Assembly (NCBI RefSeq): GCF_024172095.1
Contig: NZ_JAMZDX010000005.1
Coordinates: forward strand, 496,001 to 560,000
Origin: Kitasatospora cinereorecta
GTDB lineage: Bacteria; Actinomycetota; Actinomycetes; Streptomycetales; Streptomycetaceae
Direction of reading: 5' to 3'
Length of the DNA: 64,000 bases
Position numbers and translations under genes: made by a program
In this document: in pieces, positions 26,452 to 33,821 of the stretch
Position numbering within the stretch: position 1 is the first letter of the stretch
How the letters are laid out: each line of letters begins with the position of its first letter
The notes under the pieces: generated by a model
Databases searched by the model: none
What the model saw: the letters and a program-made list of their open reading frames with translations, nothing else
Told to the model about the DNA's origin: nothing

Positions 26452-29265
26452 ATGAGCCCCGATCCGAGTCCCCGGCACGACGGCGGCGGCCCCGGCCCCG
26501 AACCGCCCGCCGCGGGCTCCGTGCTGGGCGGCCGGCTGCGGGTGCCGCCCGTCCCCGCGACCTTCGTCCGCCGCACCCGGCTGTCCGAACGCCTCACCCT
26601 GGGCCTGCGCGAACGCCCGTTGGCCCTGGTCAACGGCCCGGCCGGAGCCGGCAAGACCCTGCTGGTCTGCGACTGGGCGCGCACCGCCCCGCTGCCCGGA
26701 CCGGCCGCCTGGCTCACCCTCGAACCCGGGGACAACACCCCCGGCGCGCTGTGGGCCTGCCTCACCGAGGCCCTGCGCCGCGCCGGCGCCGTCCCGCCCG
26801 GGCGGCTGCCCGCCGCCCCCGGCGCCGCGGCGACCGGCCCCGAGCTGCCCGGCCGGCTGGCCGACGCCCTCGCCGAACGCCCCGAGCCCCTGGTCCTGAT
26901 CCTCGACGAGGCCGAACACCTCACCGACCCCGGCCTCGCCGCCGACCTGCACACCCTGCTGCGGCACGCCGGCGACGGGCTGCGCCTGGTCCTGATCAGC
27001 CGCACCGAACCGCCGCTGCCGCTCCACCGCTACCGGGCCGCCGACGAGATCACCGAGATCCGCGCCGCCGACCTCGCCTTCACCCCGGACGAGGCCGCCG
27101 TCCTGCTGCGCCGCCACGGCCTCGCGCTGTCCGCCGAAGGCGTCCGGGCACTGACCGAGCGCACCGAGGGCTGGGCCGCCGGGCTGCGGCTGTCCGCGCT
27201 GGCCGCCGAACACGCCCCGGACCGGGAGGGCTACCTCAAGGAGTTCGAGGCCGGGCACTCCACCATCGCGGACTTCCTGCTGGCCGAGGTCCTCGACGCC
27301 CAACCCGCCGCCACCCGCGACCTGCTGCTGCGCACCAGCGTCCTCGACCGCGCCCACCCCGCCCTGGCCGACGCGCTCACCGGCCGGCCCGACGGCGAGC
27401 GGATCCTCGACGAACTGGCCCACGCCAACGCCTTCGTCACCCCGATGGACCATTCCTGGTACCGGCTTCACCCGCTGTTCGCCGAGATCCTCCGGGTCCA
27501 CCTGCGCGCCCGCCACCCCGGCCTCCAGCAGGAGCTGCACGGCACCGCCGCCCGCTGGCTGCACGCCGCCGACCTGCCCGACGAGGCACTGCGGCACGCC
27601 GCCGCGGCCGGCGAGTGGGAGCTCGCCGCCGGCTGGCTGGTCCGCGACCTCGCGCTCGGACGCTTCCTCACCGACCCCGGCCTCGCCGCCGCCCCGGGCC
27701 CTGGCGAATGTGGCCCGCTCTTCGCCGAACTGCCGCCGGACACCGGCGGCCCCGCCACCGAACTCGTCCGCGCCGCCCGCTCGCTGGCCGCCCGCGACGC
27801 CGACGCCGCCGTCCGCCACCTCGACCGCGCCGAGCGCCGGTCGACGGCGGGCACCGCGCAGGCAGCGGGGGTCGGGCTCGACGGCGACCGGCCCGACGGG
27901 GACGACCTCCGGCTCGGTGCGGCCCTGCTGCGGGTCGCCGCCGCCCGGCTCACCGGGGCCGTGGCCGACGCCGAGCGGGCCGCCGCCACCGCCGAGCGGC
28001 TGCTGCCCCGGGCCGCGGACCGCACCCGGCGCGACCGGCCGCAGTTCACCGCGCTGCTGGCGGTCGGGCTCGGCGCCGTCCGGCTCTGGGACGGGCGGAT
28101 CGATGCCGCGCGCCAAGCGCTCGCCGGCGTGCTGCGGCCGACCGAGCCCGCCGAGCCCGCCGAGCCCGCTCCGACGGCGGGGGCCCCGGGGGTGGCCGCG
28201 GCCGCGCTGCCCGGACGGTACGAGGCGCTCGGACTGCTCGCGCTCGCCGAACTCTGGGACGGCGCCCCCGGCCGGGCCGAGGCCCACGCCCGGCGGGCGA
28301 TCGCCGCGTACGAGCAGCTGGGCCTGCCCGAGACCGCCGACGGTGCCATCGCGCGCCTGGTGCTCGCCGAGGTCGCCGCCGAACGCGACGACCCGGCCGC
28401 CGCCCAGCTCGAACTGCAGCGCGCCGAATCCCTCGCCGACCACCCCGGCGACCGTCCCGGCGACCGGCTGCGTCGCACCGTGCTCGCCCTCACCCGGGCC
28501 CGGCTCGCCCTCCACCGCGGCGACCCGCACGGCGCCCTGGCCCTGCTCGGGCACACCCCGCCCCGGCCCGACCCCGAGGACGGGCACAGTCCCGAGCCGG
28601 ACGAACAGCCGTGGACCGGGTCGCCCCGGGCCGAGAGCCGGGTCGCGGCCCTCGTCGCGGCGGCCCTGCTCGCGACCGGCGACGCGTCGGCCGCCCTGCT
28701 CGCGGCGGCCCGCGGCGGGAGCGACGGCGCGCTGGTGGCGGCGCGGGCCCACCTGCGGCTCGGGGACCCGGCGGCGGCCGTCGCCGCCCTGCCCCCCGAG
28801 GTCGGGCGGACGCCGGGCGCCGCCGTCCGGGCGCTGCTGGTACGGGCCGAGGCGAGCGCGGCGACGGGACACGACGCCGCGGCACAGCGCCCGTTCGCCC
28901 GGGCGCTGGCGGTGGCGCAGCCCGACCGGCTGCGGCGGGCGTTCGTGGAGGCGGGACCGTGGCCGGCGGCGTACCTGCGGAGCCGGCCCGGGCTCGGCGG
29001 ACCGTACGGCTGGCTGCCCGCGGAGTTCCGGCCGCCTCAGGGGCCGGCCGGCGGTGCGGAGCCGCTCCCGGTCGAGCCGCTCAGCGAACGCGAACAGGAA
29101 GTGCTGCGCCGCGTCGCCGAGTTGATGTCGACGGTGGAGGTGGCCGCCGACCTCCACCTGTCGGTCAACACGGTCAAGACCCACCTGAAGAGCATCAACC
29201 GCAAGCTGTGCACCACCCGCCGCGCCGACGCGGTCCGCCGGGCCCGCCGACTGCGACTGCTGTAG
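26452..29265 (+). CDS. LAL-type (MalT-like) LuxR-family transcriptional regulator
   Basis: A 937-aa cytoplasmic regulator. The N-terminal STAND/AAA-type ATPase has Walker A GPAGAGKT at residues 62-69 and a Walker B-like LVLILDEAEHL. A winged-helix segment and a long TPR-like helical region rich in Ala-Arg repeats follow (about 330-830). The C-terminal LuxR HTH is LSEREQEVLRRVAELMSTVEVAADLHLS. LAL proteins are ligand- and ATP-switched activators of sugar use or antibiotic clusters. Start choice is uncertain: ATG 26452 lacks an RBS, and GTG 26404 and 26437 are in frame. The divergent DUF6325-SHOCT-MFS operon is the nearest candidate target. Confidence 0.86.
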   Translation: MSPDPSPRHDGGGPGPEPPAAGSVLGGRLRVPPVPATFVRRTRLSERLTLGLRERPLALVNGPAGAGKTLLVCDWARTAPLPGPAAWLTLEPGDNTPGALWACLTEALRRAGAVPPGRLPAAPGAAATGPELPGRLADALAERPEPLVLILDEAEHLTDPGLAADLHTLLRHAGDGLRLVLISRTEPPLPLHRYRAADEITEIRAADLAFTPDEAAVLLRRHGLALSAEGVRALTERTEGWAAGLRLSALAAEHAPDREGYLKEFEAGHSTIADFLLAEVLDAQPAATRDLLLRTSVLDRAHPALADALTGRPDGERILDELAHANAFVTPMDHSWYRLHPLFAEILRVHLRARHPGLQQELHGTAARWLHAADLPDEALRHAAAAGEWELAAGWLVRDLALGRFLTDPGLAAAPGPGECGPLFAELPPDTGGPATELVRAARSLAARDADAAVRHLDRAERRSTAGTAQAAGVGLDGDRPDGDDLRLGAALLRVAAARLTGAVADAERAAATAERLLPRAADRTRRDRPQFTALLAVGLGAVRLWDGRIDAARQALAGVLRPTEPAEPAEPAPTAGAPGVAAAALPGRYEALGLLALAELWDGAPGRAEAHARRAIAAYEQLGLPETADGAIARLVLAEVAAERDDPAAAQLELQRAESLADHPGDRPGDRLRRTVLALTRARLALHRGDPHGALALLGHTPPRPDPEDGHSPEPDEQPWTGSPRAESRVAALVAAALLATGDASAALLAAARGGSDGALVAARAHLRLGDPAAAVAALPPEVGRTPGAAVRALLVRAEASAATGHDAAAQRPFARALAVAQPDRLRRAFVEAGPWPAAYLRSRPGLGGPYGWLPAEFRPPQGPAGGAEPLPVEPLSEREQEVLRRVAELMSTVEVAADLHLSVNTVKTHLKSINRKLCTTRRADAVRRARRLRLL

Positions 29266-29341
29266 GCGGCGCGGTCTCACCTCTGCCGGGTGATGCACCG
29301 AGCGGGTGGGGCCCGGGAGCATGGGAGGCCGGGAGGCGGCC

Positions 29342-29569
29342 ATGCGCTACGAGTTCCGGATCGCGGGGACGGTGTCCGACGTCGTGCTCGACGAGGGCTT
29401 CCCCGAGTTCGAGAGCGCCGTGCTGGCCGGCCAGACCGTGCTGGTCGGCCGGATCGTGGACGAGGCCCACCTGTACGGGCTGCTCGCCCGGTTCCAGGCG
29501 CTGGGCCTGCGCGTGGTCGAACTGCGGCAGGTGCTCGAGCCGGAGGTCTCGCCGGAAGTCACGGAGTGA
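29342..29569 (+). CDS. Small conserved hypothetical protein
   Basis: A 75-aa protein (MRYEFRIAGTVSD...) predicted to be a compact alpha/beta domain with a central VLVGRIVDEAHLYGLLARF. Short proteins of this design occur widely in actinobacteria, without known function. It has RBS GGGAGGCGG just before ATG 29342 and follows the LAL gene by 76 bp in the same direction, so co-expression is possible. A strong hairpin ends the unit at 29585-29625. Confidence 0.65.
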   Translation: MRYEFRIAGTVSDVVLDEGFPEFESAVLAGQTVLVGRIVDEAHLYGLLARFQALGLRVVELRQVLEPEVSPEVTE

Positions 29570-29584
29570 GCGCGCGACGTCGAT

Positions 29585-29625
29585 GACGGAGGCCGGACGC
29601 CCCGGGTGGGGGTCCGGCCTCCGTC
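29585..29625. terminator. Bidirectional hairpin terminator
   Basis: Perfect 14-bp arms GACGGAGGCCGGAC (29585-29598) and GTCCGGCCTCCGTC (29612-29625) have a 13-base loop, between convergent genes ending at 29569 and 29666. Confidence 0.85.
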
Positions 29626-29665
29626 GTTCGTGTCTCCGTACGGGAGTCGGCGGTCCGGCGCGAGG

Positions 29666-30061
29666 TCACGCCAGGATGCGCGCCTTGGCGCGCTCGTACT
29701 CCTCCGGGGTGATGTCGCCGCTGCGCTTCAGCTCGGCGAGACGGGCCAACTCATCGGCGGTACTGGCGGGTTTGGTGTCCGCGGCGGTCTCCCGCACATA
29801 GCTGCGGAAGTCCTGCTCCGCCTGCTGGGCCCGGGCGGCCGCGCGCATGCCCATGCCCTTGCCCCGGGCGATCAGGTAGACGAACACACCGAGGAACGGC
29901 AGGAAGATCAGGAAGATGCACCAGCCGGCCTTCCCCCAGCCGTTCACGTTGTCGTCGCGGAAGAGATCGCCGAAGATCTGGAACAGCAACATGATCCACA
30001 GCACGAAGATGAAGAAGTACAACGTGGTGAGGAAGATGTCGAGCAGCGGATAGTCGTGCAT
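29666..30061 (-). CDS. Membrane-anchored SHOCT-domain protein
   Basis: A 131-aa protein with two transmembrane helices (LDIFLTTLYFFIFVLWIMLL and AGWCIFLIFLPFLGVFVYLI) in the PLD_N-like arrangement, an amphipathic basic stretch, and a C-terminal SHOCT domain (ADELARLAELKRSGDITPEEY). ATG 30061 is the first residue of the membrane domain. Such proteins are common in actinomycetes and of unknown role; related membrane SHOCT proteins are linked to envelope stress. It converges on the small gene at 29342. It is the second SHOCT gene within 4.7 kb. Confidence 0.85.
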   Translation of the reverse strand: MHDYPLLDIFLTTLYFFIFVLWIMLLFQIFGDLFRDDNVNGWGKAGWCIFLIFLPFLGVFVYLIARGKGMGMRAAARAQQAEQDFRSYVRETAADTKPASTADELARLAELKRSGDITPEEYERAKARILA

Positions 30062-30193
30062 CGCCTGGCTCCCGTCGTCGGAAGTGCGCCGGCCCGGGGT
30101 ACGGATGGACCGACACCCCTGGCCTCCACGCTCGCCGCCCACCCCCTCCCGCGCACCACCCCGCGCGGGTGATTCCTCTGCCAGGATGCCGTC

Positions 30194-31048
30194 ATGATCA
30201 CGGAGAATTCGGGCTGCGGGACATGCGGGGGGACGGTCGCACCGGACGGGCACTGCTGGGACTGCGGGGCGGCGCAGCCCGCGTACCGCGCCCACCTGGA
30301 GGTGGCCGCCGCGAACGGTGCGGCCGGCGTCAGCGACCGGGGGCGGCGACCGGAGGTGAACGCGGACGCGATGGTGCTCGTCGCGGTCGGCGCCTGGACG
30401 GTCGGCGTGGTGTGCGACGGGGTCTCGATGGCGCCCCGCGCCGAGCGCGCGGCCGTGGTGGCGGCGGAGGTCGGGGCCGCCGCGATCGCCGCCGGCCTGC
30501 GGGCGGGGGCGCTGCCGGAGACCGTGCTGGCGGATGCCGCCGTACGGGCCGGACGGGCGGTCACCGCGCTGGCCGCGGGGGCGGCGGGGACGGAGGCCGC
30601 GGCACCGGCCGGCGTGGGCGGTGCTCCGGCGTGCACGTTCGCCGCGGGCGTGGCCGGTCCGGAGGGCGTGTGGAGCTGCTGGGTCGGCGACAGCCGGGCG
30701 TACTGGCTGCCCGACGAGGGGCCCGGGATGGCCCTCACCGCCGACGACACCGGCGAACTCGAGGCGCTCACCGCCTGGTTGGGCGCCGACGCGGGCGATC
30801 CCGTACCGGGTGTCCGGAGCTACCGCCCGGCGGTGCCCGGACGGCTGCTGCTCTGCACCGACGGCCTCTGGCGCCACCTGCCCGGCCCCGCCGCCCTCCG
30901 CACGGTCCTCCCCGGGCCCGTCCCCCGCGACCTGCTCCCGGACGCCCGCACCCTGGTCGACCACGCCCTCGCCGCCGGCGGCGAGGACAACATCACCGCC
31001 GTCCTCGTCCCGGTCCCCGCCTGCGTACGCCCCGCCGCCCCCGCCTGA
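30194..31048 (+). CDS. PP2C-type protein phosphatase with N-terminal zinc-ribbon-like motif
   Basis: A 284-aa protein. The N-terminus has two CxxC pairs (C8-x2-C11 and C21-x2-C24), suggesting a rubredoxin-like zinc knuckle. The PP2C metal-binding residues are present: NADAMVL, VCDGVSMAP, CTDGLWRH and GGEDNITAV. It should dephosphorylate Ser/Thr-phosphorylated proteins in the cytoplasm using Mn/Mg. Such phosphatases usually lie near FHA/Ser-Thr kinase genes, but none is present here. A CAGGAT element before ATG 30194 suggests a leaderless mRNA. Substrate unknown. Confidence 0.85.
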   Translation: MITENSGCGTCGGTVAPDGHCWDCGAAQPAYRAHLEVAAANGAAGVSDRGRRPEVNADAMVLVAVGAWTVGVVCDGVSMAPRAERAAVVAAEVGAAAIAAGLRAGALPETVLADAAVRAGRAVTALAAGAAGTEAAAPAGVGGAPACTFAAGVAGPEGVWSCWVGDSRAYWLPDEGPGMALTADDTGELEALTAWLGADAGDPVPGVRSYRPAVPGRLLLCTDGLWRHLPGPAALRTVLPGPVPRDLLPDARTLVDHALAAGGEDNITAVLVPVPACVRPAAPA

Positions 31049-31115
31049 ACCGCGCAGCGCCGGATGAGGACCTAGGGTGGGAGGCCGGGGGACTGCCCGG
31101 GTGAAGGAGTGCAGG

Positions 31116-31526
31116 GTGACCCGAGAGCCGGCGCCGCAGGTGTGGCCGAGTCTGCGGGCGCGGGACGCCCGGACGCTGATCCGTTTCCTGGTCGAGGCGT
31201 TCGGCTTCGAGGAGACGGTGGTGTACGGGGACGAGGAGCGGGTGCACCACGCCCAGCTGGCGTGGCCGCCGGGTGGCGGGGTGATGCTGGGGTCGGCGCG
31301 GGAGCCGGGCGCGGACGACCCGTGGCCGCTGCGGCCGGGGGCGTTCGGCGCGTACGTGGTGACCGACGAGCCGGACGCGCTGTACGGGCGGGCGGTGGCG
31401 GCCGGCGCCGAGGTGGTCGCGGCGCCGCACGACACCGACTACGGTTCGCGCGATTTCACGGTCCGCGACCCGGAGGGCAACCTGTGGGCGTTCGGCACCT
31501 ACCGGGGCGAGCCGCGGAAGGCGTGA
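31116..31526 (+). CDS. VOC-superfamily (glyoxalase/bleomycin-resistance-like) protein
   Basis: A 136-aa protein with paired beta-alpha-beta-beta-beta modules: SLRARDARTLIRFLVEAFGF, then HHAQLAWPPGGGVMLGS, and the closing DPEGNLWAFGTY. Metal-ligand positions (His in HHAQ, Glu in PEGN) are plausible. VOC proteins include isomerases, dioxygenases and drug-binding proteins; nothing here decides among them. GTG 31116 has GAAGGAG seven bases upstream. It precedes the leader-peptide region of the next gene. Confidence 0.78.
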   Translation: MTREPAPQVWPSLRARDARTLIRFLVEAFGFEETVVYGDEERVHHAQLAWPPGGGVMLGSAREPGADDPWPLRPGAFGAYVVTDEPDALYGRAVAAGAEVVAAPHDTDYGSRDFTVRDPEGNLWAFGTYRGEPRKA

Positions 31527-31572
31527 GCAGGGGTGTTGGCCGGTCGATGGGCCGGTCATCTACTCTGGTGGC

Positions 31573-31647
31573 GTGCTCATTCTCGTCAGCCGTCGCCACG
31601 TGGACCTGCTCCGCGTCACGAGCATGTCCTGTCGACGCTCCGGCTGA
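31573..31647 (+). CDS. Leader peptide of the actinobacterial RRHVDL type
   Basis: A 24-residue ORF begins GTG at 31573 and contains SRRHVDLLRVTS and then a cysteine (MSCRRSG end). This matches the short leader peptides found before sulfur-assimilation and cysteine-related operons in actinobacteria, whose RRHVDL...C pattern is thought to sense cysteine supply by attenuation. A TACTCT -10 element (31561-31566) ends six bases before the GTG, and there is no RBS, so the transcript is probably leaderless. The stop is 139 bp before the downstream oxygenase ATG. Confidence 0.75.
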   Translation: MLILVSRRHVDLLRVTSMSCRRSG

Positions 31648-31735
31648 CCCACTCTCCCCTGCCCTTTCTCGGGGCGCACACACCTTTCCCCGGCTCCGCT
31701 GACTCCCGCCGTATCGGGCGCGGCAGCGGCAGCGT

Positions 31736-31763
31736 CCCCGGCGACCGCCGGGCACCGCCGGGG
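31736..31763 (+). promoter_or_regulatory. Candidate attenuator: two overlapping hairpins
   Basis: CCCCGGCG (31736-31743) can pair with CGCCGGGG (31756-31763). Alternatively CCCGGC (31737-31742) can pair with GCCGGG (31747-31752). The two structures are mutually exclusive and lie between the leader peptide and the oxygenase start, as expected for attenuation or RBS masking. Confidence 0.45.
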
Positions 31764-31786
31764 CACCGATCCAGCGGATGTCACCC

Positions 31787-32806
31787 ATGACGCAGCAGTC
31801 CCTTTCCACCGGCCTTCCCGTGATCGACCTGTCGCTCGCCGACGGTTCGCCCGAGGACCGGACCCGCCTGCACGACGCGCTCCGCGCGGCCGCCACCGAC
31901 GTCGGCTTCTTCCAGCTGACCGGGCACGGCGTGACCGCGGCGGAGACGGCCGCCCTGACCGGCGCGATGCGGGCGTTCTTCGACCTTCCGGAGGCCGACC
32001 GGCTGGCCGTGAGCAATCTGAACTCGCCGCACTTCCGCGGGTACACCCGGACCGGCGACGAGCGGACCGGCGGCAGCCAGGACTGGCGCGACCAGCTGGA
32101 CATCGGCGCCGAGCTGCCGCCGCACGTGCCCGGACCGGACGAGCCGCCGTACTGGTGGCTGGAGGGCCCCAACCAGTGGCCGGCGGCGCTGCCGGAGCTG
32201 CGCACCGCGGCGCTGAACTGGATCGACCGGCTGAGCGGGGTCGGCCGGCGGCTGCTGCACGAGCTGCTGTCCGCAATCGGCGCCGACCCGGGCTTCTACG
32301 ACTACGCGTTCGCCGGCCACCCGCACCTGCGGCTCAAGCTGGTGCGCTACCCGGGCACCGCGCCGGACGGCGCCGGGCAGGGGGTCGGCACCCACAAGGA
32401 CTACGGCTTCATCACCCTGCTGCTGCAGGACACCGTCGGCGGCCTCCAGGTGGAGCGGCCGGACGGGTCGTTCCTCGAAGTGCCGCCGATGGAGGGCGCG
32501 TTCGTGGTGAACCTGGGCGAGCTGCTGGAGGTCGCCACGGACGGCTACCTGAAGGCGACCAGCCACCGGGTGGTCAGCCCGCCGGGGGCCCGGGAGCGGT
32601 ACTCGGTGCCGTTCTTCTACAACCCGCGGCTGGACGCCCACATCGAGCCGCTGGAGTTCCCGAGCGCGCACCACGCGCCGGGGGCGACGCAGGACCCGTC
32701 CAACCCGCTGTACGCGGAGTTCGGCCGCAACGAGCTCAAGGGCTACCTGCGCGCCCATCCCGAGGTGACCCGGCGCCACCACGCCGAGCTGCTGCCGCTC
32801 GGCTGA
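31787..32806 (+). CDS. 2-oxoglutarate/Fe(II) oxygenase of the isopenicillin-N-synthase-like family
   Basis: A 339-aa cytoplasmic oxygenase with N-terminal DIOX_N (PVIDLSLADG..GFFQLTGHGV) and C-terminal 2OG-FeII domains. The facial triad is H203 and D205 (GTHKDYGF) with H260 (TSHRVVSPP). The 2OG-binding R-x-S is at RYSVPFFYNP (R271, S273). Numbering uses ATG 31787; ATG 31778 is nine bases upstream. Beta-lactam genes are absent, so the IPNS label is only a fold assignment. The RRHVDL leader upstream suggests expression tied to sulfur or cysteine status, so an organosulfur substrate is a reasonable hypothesis. Tandem hairpins follow. Confidence 0.85.
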   Translation: MTQQSLSTGLPVIDLSLADGSPEDRTRLHDALRAAATDVGFFQLTGHGVTAAETAALTGAMRAFFDLPEADRLAVSNLNSPHFRGYTRTGDERTGGSQDWRDQLDIGAELPPHVPGPDEPPYWWLEGPNQWPAALPELRTAALNWIDRLSGVGRRLLHELLSAIGADPGFYDYAFAGHPHLRLKLVRYPGTAPDGAGQGVGTHKDYGFITLLLQDTVGGLQVERPDGSFLEVPPMEGAFVVNLGELLEVATDGYLKATSHRVVSPPGARERYSVPFFYNPRLDAHIEPLEFPSAHHAPGATQDPSNPLYAEFGRNELKGYLRAHPEVTRRHHAELLPLG

Positions 32807-32851
32807 CCCGCGAACGCCGGCGTCCCAAAGAGGGCGGCCGGCCCCGAAGAC

Positions 32852-32892
32852 CTGTACGCGCCCCGGTTTGGAGAGTGCCGGGGCGCGTACAG
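32852..32892 (+). terminator. Hairpin terminator after oxygenase gene
   Basis: Perfect 15-bp arms CTGTACGCGCCCCGG (32852-32866) and CCGGGGCGCGTACAG (32878-32892) have an 11-base loop, 46 bp after the stop. Confidence 0.85.
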
Positions 32893-32920
32893 CCGTGCCG
32901 TGGCGCACCCTTCCGGCGGC

Positions 32921-32958
32921 GGGCCGTCCCGGGCGCTCTCCCCGCTCCGGGACGGCCC
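32921..32958 (+). terminator. Second hairpin in tandem
   Basis: Arms GGGCCGTCCCGG (32921-32932) and CCGGGACGGCCC (32947-32958) form a perfect 12-bp stem just after the first terminator. It may be a back-up terminator insulating merR. Confidence 0.6.
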
Positions 32959-32985
32959 TTCCGGAGTGGACTGCCGTACTGCGAC

Positions 32986-33009
32986 GGTGTCACACTGCTG
33001 GTGTCACAG
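32986..33009 (+). promoter_or_regulatory. Repeated motif in the merR promoter
   Basis: GGTGTCACA occurs at 32986-32994 and again at 33000-33008. The second extends to TGTCACAG, the same 8-mer found in the operator before the beta-oxidation operon (39567-39574). A further dyad CAGCA-ATAC-TGCTG follows at 33007-33020. Likely an autoregulatory site. Confidence 0.5.
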
Positions 33010-33050
33010 CAATACTGCTGCACCACCACGTTCGGGCACGGGGGCCGACC

Positions 33051-33767
33051 ATGACCGCGACGCCGACCCGGCTGACCGTCGACGAACTGGCCGCCCGGGC
33101 CGGGGTGACGGTGCGCACGCTGCGCTTCTACAGCACCAAGGGCCTGCTGCCGCCGCCCGAGCTGGGGCCGCGCCGGGTCGGACTGTACGGGCCCGAGCAC
33201 CTGGGCCGGCTGGAACTGATCGAGGAGCTGCAGCGCCAGGGCCTGACCCTGGCCGCGATCGAGCGCTACCTGGCCCAGCTGCCCGAGGACATCAACTCGC
33301 TCGACCTGGCGATCCACCGCGCCCTGGTCGCCTCCTGGACGCCGGAGACGGCGGAGGAGACCACCCGCGAGCAGGTGGAGCGGCGGGTGGGCCGCCCGCT
33401 GTCCGACGAGGACCTGGACCGGCTGGCCGCGATGGGCGCGCTGCACCGCACCGCGGACCCGGAGGTGTTCAAGACCGATCCCGGCCTGCTGCCGCTCGGC
33501 CTGCGGATCATGGACGTGCCGATCCCGCTGGAGACCCTGGTGGCGGCCCGTGCGGTGGTGCGGCTGCACAGCCAGGCCACCGCGCACGACCTGCACCGAC
33601 TGTTCCGCGAGACGGTCTGGAAGCCGTACCTGGAGAGCGCGCCCGCGCCGCAGGAGCTGGAACGGATGAAAGCACTCGCCGACGGGATCCAGCCGGTGGT
33701 GGTGCAGGCGCTGGTCACCGCCTTCCAGCGCTCCCTCGCCGACGAGCTGGCCGCCCGCCCGGAGTGA
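33051..33767 (+). CDS. MerR-family transcriptional regulator
   Basis: A 238-aa regulator. The N-terminal winged helix (LTVDELAARAGVTVRTLRFY at residues 8-27, then LGPRRVGLYGPEHLGRLELI) is followed by a coiled helix with EELQRQGLTLAAIERYL. The C-terminal part of about 130 residues is larger than in metal-sensing MerR proteins and lacks their cysteines. This matches MerR regulators that sense acyl-CoA or lipid intermediates. It converges on the four-gene beta-oxidation operon, and TGTCACAG motifs occur in both promoters, so I infer it controls that operon. No effector is proven. Confidence 0.85.
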   Translation: MTATPTRLTVDELAARAGVTVRTLRFYSTKGLLPPPELGPRRVGLYGPEHLGRLELIEELQRQGLTLAAIERYLAQLPEDINSLDLAIHRALVASWTPETAEETTREQVERRVGRPLSDEDLDRLAAMGALHRTADPEVFKTDPGLLPLGLRIMDVPIPLETLVAARAVVRLHSQATAHDLHRLFRETVWKPYLESAPAPQELERMKALADGIQPVVVQALVTAFQRSLADELAARPE

Positions 33768-33773
33768 GACCAC

Positions 33774-33814
33774 CCCGACAGGCTCCCCACCGGGTCGGCG
33801 GGGAGCCTGTCGGG
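33774..33814. terminator. Bidirectional terminator between merR and fadB-like gene
   Basis: Perfect 15-bp arms CCCGACAGGCTCCCC (33774-33788) and GGGGAGCCTGTCGGG (33800-33814) have an 11-base loop. It lies between the two convergent stop codons. Confidence 0.9.
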
Positions 33815-33821
33815 CACCCGG

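Noticed and set aside
31787..32806. Isopenicillin N synthase and a beta-lactam cluster
   Set aside because: Only the fold and facial triad match. No ACV synthetase, epimerase or cef genes are present.
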